The notes beneath the pieces were generated by a model. It was given only the letters and a program-made list of their open reading frames with translations. It was not told the origin of the DNA and did not search any database. From Cyanodermella asteris (Eukaryota; Ascomycota; Lecanoromycetes; Ostropales; Stictidaceae): DNA of 64,000 nucleotides. Below are positions 20,104-31,239 of this stretch, piece after piece. The stretch lies in contig UYJD01000004.1 of NCBI GenBank assembly GCA_900618795.1, forward strand, positions 748,560 to 812,559, given 5' to 3'. Each line of letters starts with the position of its first letter. Positions within the stretch are counted from its first letter, which is position 1. The translations under genes and the position numbers were made by a program.

Positions 20104-21934
20104 TCAAGCACGCTCCGAGACGACGGCGTTCTTCGACCAGCCCCTGATCCTCGCCCCAAAAACATAAAACAGCACCGGAATCGGCAGCATCGCCACCGCC
20201 ACGAACCCGAGCACGCTCGTCGCCCACCCGACCCCCAACCTCTGATACATGATCGGCGCGAAAAGCGGAAATCCCGCCCCGAACAAGCTCCTCACCAAGC
20301 CGTTACTCGCCATGGCGCTGTTCGCCACCGGCAGATAAACCTCGATCAGGTACGCAATGCACTGGATGAACACGCTGAACATGCCGCAGCCGATCACTAT
20401 CCCCGCGAGGACGGGGACGATCCAGTGGACGGAGTCGGAGGCGGCCGTCCACGCAAACCAGAAGAGTCCGAGGGGGAAGAGTACTGCGCCGAAGATCATG
20501 AGCGGGAGGCGGTCTTCGGGGGTTACGCGCCCGGAGGCGGCGGCGACGCGGCGTGCGAAGTAGTGTCGGACGAAGGTTACGGTGATCAGGACGGCGAGGA
20601 GGATCCCGAGGTGGAGGGAGAGAATGGGGAGGGAGGAGAGGCCGGGGGCCCAGTGGCGGGAGGAGGTGAAGGCGAACGGATACGCCGAGGTGAAGAGGTA
20701 GACTATGCCGTAGATGAAGGCTTGATAGATTGTGACGAGGACGAGTATGGGTTCGGTGGAGAAGAGACCTGTTCAAGAGACCTGTTAGTGAGGTGGAATT
20801 TTCGAATAGAGGCATTGAGGACGGGATGGAGGCGGGGAACGCTACGTACGCCATGGTCGGATTAGGTAGATGTTCTTGATGACGGATAGATCTGTTTTCT
20901 CTTCGTCCAGGGCTGACCTGATGCTTTGGTCGCCGGTGCTCTTTCTGAGACGTGCTGCTCGCTGCTGAAGGAGGGTTGCTGGGTATGTTTCTGGTAGAAG
21001 AAGGATGCTGAAGGCTGTGATTGTCCCACCGAGGATGACCATCACGTACATTGTCCAACGCCAGGAGGCGTGAGCAACAATAAAACCGCCGACAATCGGA
21101 GCGAGAAGTGGACCGGCGAAGATGGTGCCGACGGCGACTGTCAAGTTGATGCCACGGCCGACCGGCCCCCAGTTGTCCGTCGCCGCGCCAGAGACGATGG
21201 TAGCTGGTGATGCTCCAAAGCAGCCGGCAATGAAGCGTCCTATTAGTATGGTAGCTGTATTCTTGCCGAAGGCGGGCATCAATGTGAAGAGAGCAGCACC
21301 TCCGCTCCCGATCAGTAGAGGTCTCTTGCGGCCGAACTTTTCTGAAATCGGTCCCCAGAACGGTGGGCCAAAGCCGAACCCCTAATCAGATACCATAGTC
21401 AGAGAGGCATATAGGAGCACCATCTGTGGAAAGGAGACGAAGAAACGGGCTGCAGGCGTGGTCTAATAGAAGTTGACTTACCAGCAAGTACAGACTGGTT
21501 CCAAGGATAGCCACTTCGCTCGAAACGTTCAACTCCTCCGCAACATAAGGCACAGCCGGGGCGAACATGGCACTGTTGATGCTAATACTGAAGGTCACAA
21601 GCGCCAGCATGACAGTTGTACCTAGCTTCTGCCAGAGAGGCCAGTTCTTGGGATGCTCTGGATCATCTTCACCGTACCAGGTGTGAAGCTTGGCCTCCTT
21701 GCCCTCGCTCCCATCACGAACTCCACCCTTTTCGAGGGCGGCATTATCTGTGCCTGTCTGTTTGGTGGTCGACTGCTTGACCGGCTTGTGTGTATCTTCT
21801 TCTCGGTCGTTAGAAGCATGTTGCGGATCTGCAGACTGCCCAGATACTGTTGTGGCATTTGAGTGTCGTTTCTCGTCAGCAGCCACAGACCGGGTCGGAG
21901 ATGACCTGCGGTCTGTTCGTGATGTTGTCGACAT
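20104..21934 (-). CDS. MFS transporter, DHA1-type
   Basis: Exons 21934-21482, 21381-20850 and 20768-20104, with introns of 100 and 81 bp, give 549 residues. A hydrophilic N-terminus of about 90 residues precedes HPKNWPLWQK, the usual lead-in to the first membrane helix of fungal DHA1 transporters. Motif A is visible as GPISEKFGRKRPLL. Other family stretches are RFIAGCFGASPATIVSGAA, WGPVGRG, the LIRPWR joint after the central loop, and EPILVLVTIYQAF before helix 7. About 12 helices are expected. Such proton antiporters export drugs, polyamines or metabolites across the plasma membrane. The second intron ends in a duplicated acceptor, where only the downstream AG keeps frame. Its place next to the decarboxylase-like gene and regulator suggests export of the pathway product, by analogy with MfsA of A. 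terreus; this is inference. Confidence 0.92.
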
Positions 21935-23340
21935 AATGCAGCCTCAAGATCGAGATAGTATAGCGCGGCTTTCGACGTTCTTTGCAATCAACAACGGACA
22001 ACTTTGAGGTCAGTAGGGTCTGATTCTGTCTTTACAAGCGAAGCTGTACCAGCGAGACTTTGGGGTGCCAAGCTGATTTCCAAACGACAAGAACTTTTCG
22101 AATACAACGCAGACTCATGGGGCAGCTGAACACTATGCCAACGGAACAGAGCAAAGCGGGAATAGCCAGAGCGGCCGAAGCACAAGATACTGAGAGTGAA
22201 TGCATGGCAACCACCCGGGCCGCACATGCACGACAAAGGCGTGCTGGTCTTTCCCGCGCGGCAACGCCGGAGTTGAAGATGCAGAGGAGCGCAATTTTGG
22301 CAATGATTGTCTATCAGACGTGGGATTGTGGTCTGATGGTCGGGACCATGGTCTGGTTACTTTCGCTTCAGTGAAGATCATGAGATTCGGTCTGGCAGAG
22401 CCGACCCCTGTGCATTGGCTGCTGCCGTGTCTGACGTCACTTGTCCCAGCTGGCTGTCCCTGGCGCCAACGAGATCATGCGAAGGTGTAACCCTAAATGA
22501 CACAGGACGCAGGGCATCATTCGAAGCTGTCTTTTGTATGACAGAGGCGAAAGATAAGCGCAGCAGAAAGCTGGTGCTTGACTCAGTGTCGCAGATGGGT
22601 GTTGGTACTGACGCAGTTGAGACAAGAATTCTGAATACAACGCTGTGGAGAAGCAATTACTCCTTCCTCCATCGCGTTGACTTGGATGTCAAGTGCCGAT
22701 AGCCGAGATGGTCATGAAACATGGCTGTAAGGCTTCTACAATAAAAAGGTGGCTGAATTCGTCGAGTGCTTGCCTGGGTATCTGCCAAGATCCGGAGACA
22801 GGAAATTGCTTTGTACTGCTGTCGGAGAACTCGGAAGTCCCAGCAGGGTCAACCTTGATCATGAAGGCATTGATTCAAGTCCTCCAGACTGGGTCTGACA
22901 TGTCCAGTAATCGGACTGAGCATTGTGGTCTTTTATCAGTCCGATGATCGCGGTCGTTCTCGGGTATTGCTTGGAGCCTGGGCGCATCGAAGTTGGTCCG
23001 CGCCCGAGAAATGTGCAAAACTCGGAACTGGCAAGATCTAAAAGTCTCAGCTTGGTAGGGACATGATCGCAGTGAAGTTTTGCAGGGCGAGACGACAGAG
23101 CAGTCCAGATTATTTATGCCATGAGATGTGCACGAGGCTGAGTTCCGGTCATGGCTGCATTTCTGATGTGTAAGCTGCAAAAGTCTCGACAATTAGCGGC
23201 GGTTTCGACCCGCGCCCACTGAAGGCCAACTGAGACGCAAAGGCACTGACTAGTATGTCAGCATCAGCAGTTTCACGCAATGCTTATGATATGGGCTCAA
23301 CGACGAGTTTTCCTCCGATGCAAGTCCTCACGCATCAATC
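21935..23340. other. Intergenic region
   Basis: Holds the MFS promoter at its left and the promoter of the F-box gene at its right. The many short frames on both strands are unsupported. Confidence 0.45.
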
Positions 23341-24702
23341 ATGTACATCCCAAGTGAGGTTTGGGATCTGATTATTTCTTTTCTGCCTGATGACGACCTG
23401 CTACGGTGTGCCCGCGTGAACAGGGAGTTTTACACCACCGCCGTTGGGCTTCTGTATCGGGATGTGTGTCTGGATACGGCATGGCGCGTGGGACTGGGCA
23501 GACAAGCAGCATTGACTCCGATAATGAATCGGTCACCTACACGGGTACGATCAGTGGGGAACTTCTTGACAACGATCAAAGGCAATGAATTTCTTCGACG
23601 GCGGGTCAAGAGTGCTACCTTTCTCATGCTTGGAGAAGCTAGTCGCGCGGCGGTCATGGGACCTGTCAAAGAGATCTTCGAACAGTTCTCCAAATTGGAA
23701 AATCCGCCGTTCATCCATCTCAGCTGCCCACTGAGACAATACTGGTCGTTCCTGGCTCCATACGCTCAAATCAAGTCGCTACGACTCAAGGTGTCGGTGC
23801 ATTTCGAGTGCCCTCCCGTTCACTATCAGACGTTTCGGGAAGTGATGCAGTTGAAAGGGCTGCAGCATTTGACCATTGCCGATCTCAAGTGGTTGCGGCA
23901 GGGCATTGGTGAGCAGGAAGGCATGGCCCACATAGCACTGAACTGCAAAGCGCCGTTCTCAGACCTGGAGACGTTGGCGATATTGCAGTCTTCTTTCCCG
24001 AGCACCGACCTCGAGAAGATCATTGCGTGGCCGAAAGGGCTGAAGTCGTTCGCGTTTGAGGTCGATAATCGGCGCGAAGGCATTCATCCTCATCCGTATG
24101 ATGCGCAGCTGTTCGAGCGGGGTTTGGGGTTTCAAGCAGCCACGCTGGAACAAGTCCACATCGAAAAGGTGCAGTGGGACTTTGAAACCGAATCTGTATG
24201 CTCTCTAGCTCACTTGACCAACCTCAAACGGATCGGCCTCCCTCTCTCATTTTTGACAGAATTCAGGTGGCTTCCCGCCAATGACGAGACCTCTCCTCCC
24301 ACGGGCAGAATGGTCCCCGATTTGCATTTGACCTTGCCCCCGTCGATCGAGGCGTTGCAGATACAGACTCCTCCTCTTGTGGAAGGAGACGTGCATGTCT
24401 CGTACGGATTCTCACTCGAACACCGGACAATGTACAGCCAAGCTCTTTACCAGTATTTGCACAACTTCATATCAGAAAGACACCGGACTTGTCCTCGGCT
24501 GGAGCGAGCGGCGCTGTTCTGGCAACCAGAAGCTGATAACAAGAAGTCAATACACACCGAAGATGTCAGGATATTGGAGGAAGCGTTTCATCGAGCTGGA
24601 ATATCACTCACAGTTGGTCCTGCAAAGACCGGGCCGCTTTTCGGCTTTGGCAAGAATTTCACACCAGCGCCCGGTCCGGCTGCACGAGATTTGATGTTCT
24701 AG
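23341..24702 (+). CDS. F-box protein
   Basis: A single exon encodes 453 residues. Residues 1-45 form an F-box: IPSEVWDLIISFLPDDDLLR, then CARVNREFYTTAVGLLYRDV. This motif binds Skp1 in SCF ubiquitin ligases. The rest looks like a poorly conserved leucine-containing repeat region (phrases such as LRLKVSV, LQHLTIADLKWL, LETLAIL, LTNLKRIGLP), as is common in the expanded F-box families of filamentous fungi. Neither a target nor a pathway can be read from the sequence. Neighbours (MFS gene to the left, TAN1 to the right) give no functional hint. Confidence 0.85.
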   Translation: MYIPSEVWDLIISFLPDDDLLRCARVNREFYTTAVGLLYRDVCLDTAWRVGLGRQAALTPIMNRSPTRVRSVGNFLTTIKGNEFLRRRVKSATFLMLGEASRAAVMGPVKEIFEQFSKLENPPFIHLSCPLRQYWSFLAPYAQIKSLRLKVSVHFECPPVHYQTFREVMQLKGLQHLTIADLKWLRQGIGEQEGMAHIALNCKAPFSDLETLAILQSSFPSTDLEKIIAWPKGLKSFAFEVDNRREGIHPHPYDAQLFERGLGFQAATLEQVHIEKVQWDFETESVCSLAHLTNLKRIGLPLSFLTEFRWLPANDETSPPTGRMVPDLHLTLPPSIEALQIQTPPLVEGDVHVSYGFSLEHRTMYSQALYQYLHNFISERHRTCPRLERAALFWQPEADNKKSIHTEDVRILEEAFHRAGISLTVGPAKTGPLFGFGKNFTPAPGPAARDLMF

Positions 24703-25658
24703 GCGCCCATCGCATGTTGCGAATCGCTTGCGAGCTGGCAGACATCTTTTGGCGAAGGCCTAAGGCAGGATGGCCTGAATCTTCACGGGCTCTCAACGGT
24801 TTCGGGCTCCCTGGTCGTGCAAAGCCATTTTGACAGCAGTCCAATTGGCTGAAGTAGATGCATCCAAGAACCCCCAGAAGAACGGTAATTTTCCGAAAAC
24901 AACTCACAGATGGCAACTACCCAGACTGGCCAGTGCTCTGCAAGCGACTTCATCGCCAATGGTTTTGCGATCAGTGCGCAGAATTGCCAGCCTAAGACTT
25001 GTCATGATGCCCGGTAGACATCCGGAGACAAAATACAAGTTAGCATTCGTAATTGGCCGAATGGAAAGTTTTCTCCAGGGTAGAGCAGTGTCGTGTTGCA
25101 GTCTCGGCACACAACCGTAAACTGTAGCTGTGATCACAATTCACGAATCCGTAGCCTTCGTGGTAGCCGCGGAAATCATCATGCGACGGGCAAATTTCGA
25201 CTGAGATGATCGGTACACACGGTGGTAGTAAGTTGCTGCTGATTTCATCCTACCTTGAAGGCTGTCATATACCGGTGGCTGGATAACGTTGAGGTCGACT
25301 CGACCAGGCGGTGTATTTTGGCGCAGAAAAAAATGTTACATCATTTGCTCCGGACGGCGATCGCCGTCTTGGTTGTCTTCTACAAACTACAATGGCAGCA
25401 CCGCATTCGTGAATTTCCTGTAAATGACGGTGCTGCTTTACGTGCAGTTGTCCGATACATTCGAAAATACTCGGCACCGACCTTCAAGGGTAACCCCAAC
25501 GTCGACGCTACACCGAACCAGAGGTTGTTGTCACGCTCGCAACAGCCCCTACTCAGGCCCTTCAACACGCGCCCTGAGTCCTCCGACCCTAGATAGCTTT
25601 CTATTGCGAAATTCACCGAAGCCTAGCCTTTGGGTTGCAGTCATCCGAGGCCCACGCC
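24703..25658. other. Intergenic region
   Basis: Between the F-box gene and TAN1. No gene is supported; the right end should hold the TAN1 promoter. Confidence 0.45.
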
Positions 25659-27263
25659 ATGGCCGAGAACGGAAAGCGAAAAGCAGAGAGCAAGGAGGGG
25701 CAAGCGAAGAGAGTCAAGGTAACCTTCACTTCTTTGATCGCAATCTAATTCACCGGCTGATCATTGTTACGTCTCAGTACTCCAAATTCAAGGCTACGAA
25801 TCGTGGAAATGACAACACACTGGCAGCTCTGAAGGCAATCGAACCCGGTCACGCCGGTATATTTGCGACATGCGTCCGCGGGTTAGAAGGCAAGGCCACA
25901 GCACAGCTACGAGGACTCCTAGACGAGGTGAGCTACTCTGATGTGCACGTTAATGTGGCATTCCGAGATCCACTTTCGGGCAGCTCATGCCACCATCTTC
26001 ACTCCGAAACGTTGCTGATCACTTTTCGGACAGTATGCCTGCAAGTTGTATCCCGATCTTCACCCGGGAGGAGACGATGCAGGTGTCAACATCAAACTTG
26101 ATGATGACGATGATGGAGAAGACGAAGACGAAGAAGAGGGTGTCGACATCGAGGCTGCTATCAAATCAGAGCTCAAAGAGGCAAAGACGGCATCCCAGAA
26201 GCACATTTTCAAGACGGTTCGCATCGATATTGCGTGCGGTATGTACCGGCATCCTTACTCGTTTGAGACACCTCGATGGTAGATCCGATTGCCACTAATG
26301 CAGAACAGTTCTGTTCTTCAAAGTTGATGCTCCAATGGACCCCATTGCTCTCGTACAGCGGCTGTGCGAAGATGCGGCCGAGGGGCAAACGTCGACACGT
26401 ACCCGCCACGTTAATCGCCTCACTCCGGTGACACTCTTTGGTAAGGCTTCGCTGGAAGGTCTCAAGAAAGTTTGCGAGCAGGTGTTAACACCATATTTTC
26501 ATGGTGACGGGGTCCAAACCAGATCGGTGAGGCATTTGTTCGTCATTTGTTCGTCATGAGGTAATTCACACAAGGCTGACGTGTACAGTTTGCCATCCGT
26601 CCAACGATCCGCAATCATAGCGTTATGACAAGGAAAGAAGTGATTGATCAGGTGGCCGACTTTGTTGGAAAGAATCACACGGTCAATCTGTCGAACCCGG
26701 ATCTTGTTATTTTGGTCGACGTTTACACGGTACGTCGCCCCCCCTTCACGGTCTGCTCTTGCATGTGTGCCCGCCCGTGGAATAAATTTCGATATCGTTT
26801 CCTCCACCACACCTCCACTTGATTTGGCCGAAGGAGGTCGGACCCACTCTATCGATGCTTCACTGGTATGCAACACGCCTGCTACGCAGAGTCAAGTGAA
26901 GCATTTAGCAAGATGACGTGCGGTGTACAACGCCAAGACCACCATTGTGGCGCACAACAGCCAAATTGTGGCCACATCGTTCGAGTGTCAGACTGTCAGC
27001 TTGTGTCAGCATGGGCCACGACGCACTACTGGGCTCGAGCGGTGTCATTAAGCGAGCCAAGGGCTGACTTGACCGCCTTCTAGAACGTCTGTGGCATGAG
27101 CGTGGTTGACGGCAGCTACGAGAAGAACCTGAAGCGCTTCAATTTGAACGAAATCTTTGGTAGCCTAAAGGGCACGAAGGACGGGAAGGAAATCAGGAAT
27201 CCTGATTCGCAGGCCGAGACGGAACAGTCAGCCAAGGACGCGCCTCTTAAAGCAAAAGGCTAG
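25659..27263 (+). CDS. TAN1: THUMP-domain tRNA acetylation adaptor Tan1
   Basis: Six exons, 25659-25718, 25778-25927, 26034-26238, 26309-26526, 26589-26729 and 27084-27263, give 317 residues with frame kept throughout. The N-terminus is basic (NGKRKAESKEGQAKRVK). An acidic linker (about residues 85-105) and a THUMP domain with FFKVDAPMDPIALVQRLCED, FAIRPTIRNHS, VADFVGKNHTVNLSNPDLV and VCGMSVVDG match yeast Tan1 and human THUMPD1. Tan1 binds tRNA and is needed, together with the acetyltransferase Kre33/NAT10, for N4-acetylcytidine at position 12 of tRNA-Ser and tRNA-Leu. Intron 5 is 354 bp, several times longer than the other introns of the gene (about 59-106 bp). This is a housekeeping gene with no link to the metabolic genes on its left. 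Confidence 0.93.
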
Positions 27264-29046
27264 GTGAGATTATTGTACCGTATTATGTATATGATTGAGA
27301 CGGCGACGCCCACCGCGTTGGTCTTACAGTGGCAACGAGGCCGCTCGTCGATGATGTCCGCAACAATCGACTGCGTTTGATTGAATGACTTCGTATATGC
27401 TCGCAGACTCGGAGTCGGGCGTCCACCTTGCCAGCGCTCAACTATGTTGTCGAGCGGGCTCTGGAGCTGCCTTCGGACAATGTCCGATCGCACTGGTGGG
27501 TGTCTAGCTGGAGACGACATGTTTTCCCTGCATGGACTTGTACCGAGATACGCGTTCAAACGTGCTGCGACCATCCTCTTTTTTCACGTCTCGTTCGTGT
27601 TGTTCTCCGTATCGCAAGATTGACGAGGGGCACGATGACAGGGCCTCGGGAGAACTTGAACAGCCACGGTGGGACTCGCTAGATCGACCTCTCGGGTCGC
27701 CTGATAGACGAAAATCCAAGATTACCTATGCACGATTGCCGAATAATGGCTGGCGAGCAATGCTGGCTCCGGCAGCAAGCGACGGACCTTGTTTGCAAAG
27801 CTTCGGTGCTTGTCAGATCCTCTCGCTAGAATGTTGGCTGTCGACGGCGTACGGCGCAAACGCACCAATCGCACGGCCGTCTAAGCGAATCGCTGCCCCA
27901 GTTGGACCACTCTCGACCTGCGCTCCTGCTTGCGAACTTCATCACCCGCAGTACCCATTGTCCTCGAGTCAAGCAGAAATGCGGATCTTGTACCCACACA
28001 ACTCGGCCCAGCGCTCGATTAGGCGGTCCTCGCGACGCGAAATGTCCGCGTTCAAAACAGCCTTTGCTCAAACGAGAATGCTGGCGGTCTTGTCGAGGAC
28101 CACCAGGCAGGCGAGATATGGCATGTCAATCTTAGAAGATCACTGGTACCCATACACGAGACCTGTCATCGAACACAGACACCCTCAACTTGAGGCTCAC
28201 TGACTATGAGCGGCCACAATGATCAGTTCGGCCACCCCACCCGTCGGTGAGTTCCTTCGTCGTTCACAAATCCACAATCCGCAACTTGCGGAGAAATCAT
28301 GACAACAGGACCGGCCACAGGTCCGACGATACTGGGACTAGCGGTAAGATTTTACCATCCTACAATGATCGACGCAGCCCTAGCATAATCCTCGCTCCAT
28401 AGGCAGGTCAAAACCAACAACCAATGACCCTGCCGCTTGTGGCCAAGAGCCAACGACGCTGACGTTTCGTCTGCTGGACCTCGCTTCTTGGAACTGGAGT
28501 ATCTTAACACCTGAGAAGGCCCAACGGTAAGATGGCTCCTTACCCGGAGCTACCCTCATGATACGCTGTGAGTTCCAGTACATGATTACGAACAGAGCAG
28601 GGAGCCCCACCTTCTATGCCATCCATCGAGGTATATGCCCGACACCGAGTTTGCCATGCACATGGGGTACTGCCTTTCTTGGACAAGACCAACTAGCTGC
28701 GCCTTTCTCGCCAGTAAACTCGCTTGTCCTTGCTAGTGCCTCCGCTGTCCAGCTGTCAATCTAGAAAGTGGGTCTGGAGGCGTCAGAGTGCGTTCAGATG
28801 CCGTCCATGATTACGGCTGCAACCACTAGCGGATTCAGCAATGCTTCTCTTCATGCAAAATTCGGCACATCTTGTCTGTTAATCTCACAAATTCCAATGA
28901 TCGAAACTCCAGCACTTTGGTGGCCTCGCTGATATTGATCACGCGTGGCATTCGTATTGCCGCTCTCGCCGCCAGCTCACGTTGGTACTTTATTGTTCCA
29001 CATTCCTGCTCTCGGCGCCGAGCACTCTTCTCGAAAGCAACCAAAA
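27264..29046. other. Intergenic region (1.8 kb)
   Basis: No gene is supported. A 223-codon plus-strand frame (27532-28203) starts from a non-ATG-like context, has uneven composition and no recognisable family, and I do not call it. Confidence 0.45.
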
Positions 29047-30225
29047 ATGTCAGTCAGCTATATGCAGCCTGCTCGCTCGAGCAATCCCAGCAAGAGACAG
29101 AAAACGGACAACATGGCTACGCCTGTTTTCCTTAAACTCGATCCTCATCACTTCTCATACCCCATGGATGACCGACCACAGGCGAGCATTGAGCCCGAGA
29201 CGCTCTCATCACGTTTCCTGGAATCCCAGCGCCCCAAAAAGGACCGACGGAAAGCCATGCCCAAAGAGATAAACACATCCGGCATCACAATCAGTCCTTT
29301 CCTCTCACCTCAGCTTTCTCTTCCCGACGACGACCTCCACCACCGCTATACAAGACAACCCTCAGAAACACCCTCCATCGCTTCCATCACCTCATTCACG
29401 TCTACCTTCAGCACTAGCGTTCCATCTCTACCAACCCTGATCCGCCTCCGCCAGCCGACCACTCTCCTCCCACGCACCGAATCGCACGCAATAGAAAACG
29501 AAGTCCTCACAATCCGCCACCTAAACACGCACTCCATTCCCGTCCCCTCCACGGTTCGCCTACTACGAGATCGTCTCAGCCGCAAGCTGACCGCCGCCAT
29601 TCTGCAGAAACCCGAGGGCATTCCCTACCACACGGTCTCGTGGCCCCCAGACGACCCCCGCCACGCAAGAGCCCAAGCCCAAATCGCACAGTACTACGCA
29701 CGCGTCCAGAAATTACGCACTGCGGCCTTCGGCTCAGTCGCCGCCGTCTCCGCCGGCTTCGGCCGCACCTCCTGGCGCGAAGCCTTCCTCAACATGTTCG
29801 ACGCCCTCCTTCTCGACGCCGAAGACGCATGGGTCAACCTTCCCTTTGCACAGGTCCGCGTGGCGCTACGGAAACCCTGGATGGGACCCGAGCACACCAA
29901 GGACCCTGCGCTAGTCATACCTGGATTTGGCGACAGGAAGAGGGTCCTTGTCGATGAAGATACGGGCGATGTGGTGGCGTTCTGCGGGTTTCGAGATGCG
30001 TTTTGGGGAGATCCGGATGCGGTTTGTCCGGAGACGGAAAAACCGCTGTATGTCATGTTTCAAGCGCTAAAGGTGGTGGTGCTGGGGAGCGTGAGGCCGG
30101 AAAAGGGGCTGGCGGACGGGGGTGGGAGCGGGATTCTGGAAGCGAGGATACGGATCATGGACGCACTGGAGGAATTGGGAGTTGGTGGGGAGGCGAGTGG
30201 CGAGCCTGAGGCGAAACCAGCATGA
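29047..30225 (+). CDS. Conserved-looking hypothetical protein
   Basis: A single exon encodes 392 residues from the ATG at 29047, which has a good context (CCAAAAATGTC). I do not recognise a family. The first 150 residues are low in complexity and rich in Ser, Pro and Thr, with a basic PSKRQKTD stretch that could be a nuclear signal. The second half looks folded: SWREAFLNMFDALLLDAE, then DAWVNLPFAQVRVALRKPW, and a VVAFCGFRDAFWG segment. Codon use is orderly, with strong C preference at third positions in the middle, which supports a real gene. Neighbours (TAN1 to the left, a decayed oxidase to the right) give no hint of function. Confidence 0.75.
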   Translation: MSVSYMQPARSSNPSKRQKTDNMATPVFLKLDPHHFSYPMDDRPQASIEPETLSSRFLESQRPKKDRRKAMPKEINTSGITISPFLSPQLSLPDDDLHHRYTRQPSETPSIASITSFTSTFSTSVPSLPTLIRLRQPTTLLPRTESHAIENEVLTIRHLNTHSIPVPSTVRLLRDRLSRKLTAAILQKPEGIPYHTVSWPPDDPRHARAQAQIAQYYARVQKLRTAAFGSVAAVSAGFGRTSWREAFLNMFDALLLDAEDAWVNLPFAQVRVALRKPWMGPEHTKDPALVIPGFGDRKRVLVDEDTGDVVAFCGFRDAFWGDPDAVCPETEKPLYVMFQALKVVVLGSVRPEKGLADGGGSGILEARIRIMDALEELGVGGEASGEPEAKPA

Positions 30226-31239
30226 TTGCGCAAGCCAGCTTTCATGAAACGTTTTTGTGAGGCTATTCACGATGACGATACGGCCGCGCGATTGCATCAC
30301 CAGACTTGTATTTGCCATTCCAAGAGCGGCCTGTTTTCCCGCTTCCAGAAGCCTACAGAACATTGACACATCGTCGTTTCCAACCACCAGAATGAATTCT
30401 TGAATTGATTGGCTTTGTCGGCTCGCACAACCACATTCGGTCAATTTTCTGCATCCGGCATGAAGCAGAACCAGAGAACAGATGAGCATATCAGCAAATG
30501 TATTATAAATGCAATGTAGCAACCCGGTCCCCGTCCAGCGAAATATTTTGTCAGTGAATGTAACGCGGCGGTCGGTCCCCGGGCCGAAGTCTCGAGGAGG
30601 GATCATGAGATGATCGCCGCCGTTGTGTAGATCACCTTAGCGGTCATATCCGCCAGGAATGCCACCTCGTTCCGAGCAAGGCGGGCCAGCAGAAGTCGTG
30701 ACGCACGTACTTAGCTGGGCACGTTGATAGCTACTTTTATGCGTCCTTCTAGAGACTTATAACGGAGCAGTAGTAAGCTTATGCCTTCAGCTACTTCTAT
30801 CGATCGTTTTCTGAGTATATTTGAGAGTGTGGACGGACGTACTTAGGAAGCTCGGCCATCAACTGTCTCCATCCGGTCCCACGTCAGCCCGCCTTGCAAG
30901 TAGAAATATCCATGATCTGCATGTTGATATGGAACTTTCAAATCCACGAACATACTGCCGAAGCTTCAACGCTGCTCCCGAGGCCTTTGTCCCAAGGCGG
31001 CCATGGGATATGTTGCGAAACACAAGTCTTACATAAGTGTATCGTGAGTTCATTCGTATTTTGGATGGGATGGCTGAGAGGGTGCTGAAAGCCGGCTGAG
31101 ATATGCCAGCCGAGGCTCGGGACGTGTTCTCAAGCTGTTTGTGGGCCGGAACCGATGGCTTGGGAGGAAATGCAGCACGCCATCCAAGGCCCGTCGAAGT
31201 TGAGACGGCGGTCGCTCTCACATAAGATGGACTTGTTTG
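30226..31239. other. Intergenic region
   Basis: No gene is supported. The right end may contain further decayed C-terminal sequence of the FAD-linked oxidase, but I cannot align it with confidence. Confidence 0.4.

Noticed and set aside
27532-28203. 223-codon open frame on the plus strand
   Set aside because: No family, no good start context, and a composition like the surrounding non-coding sequence.
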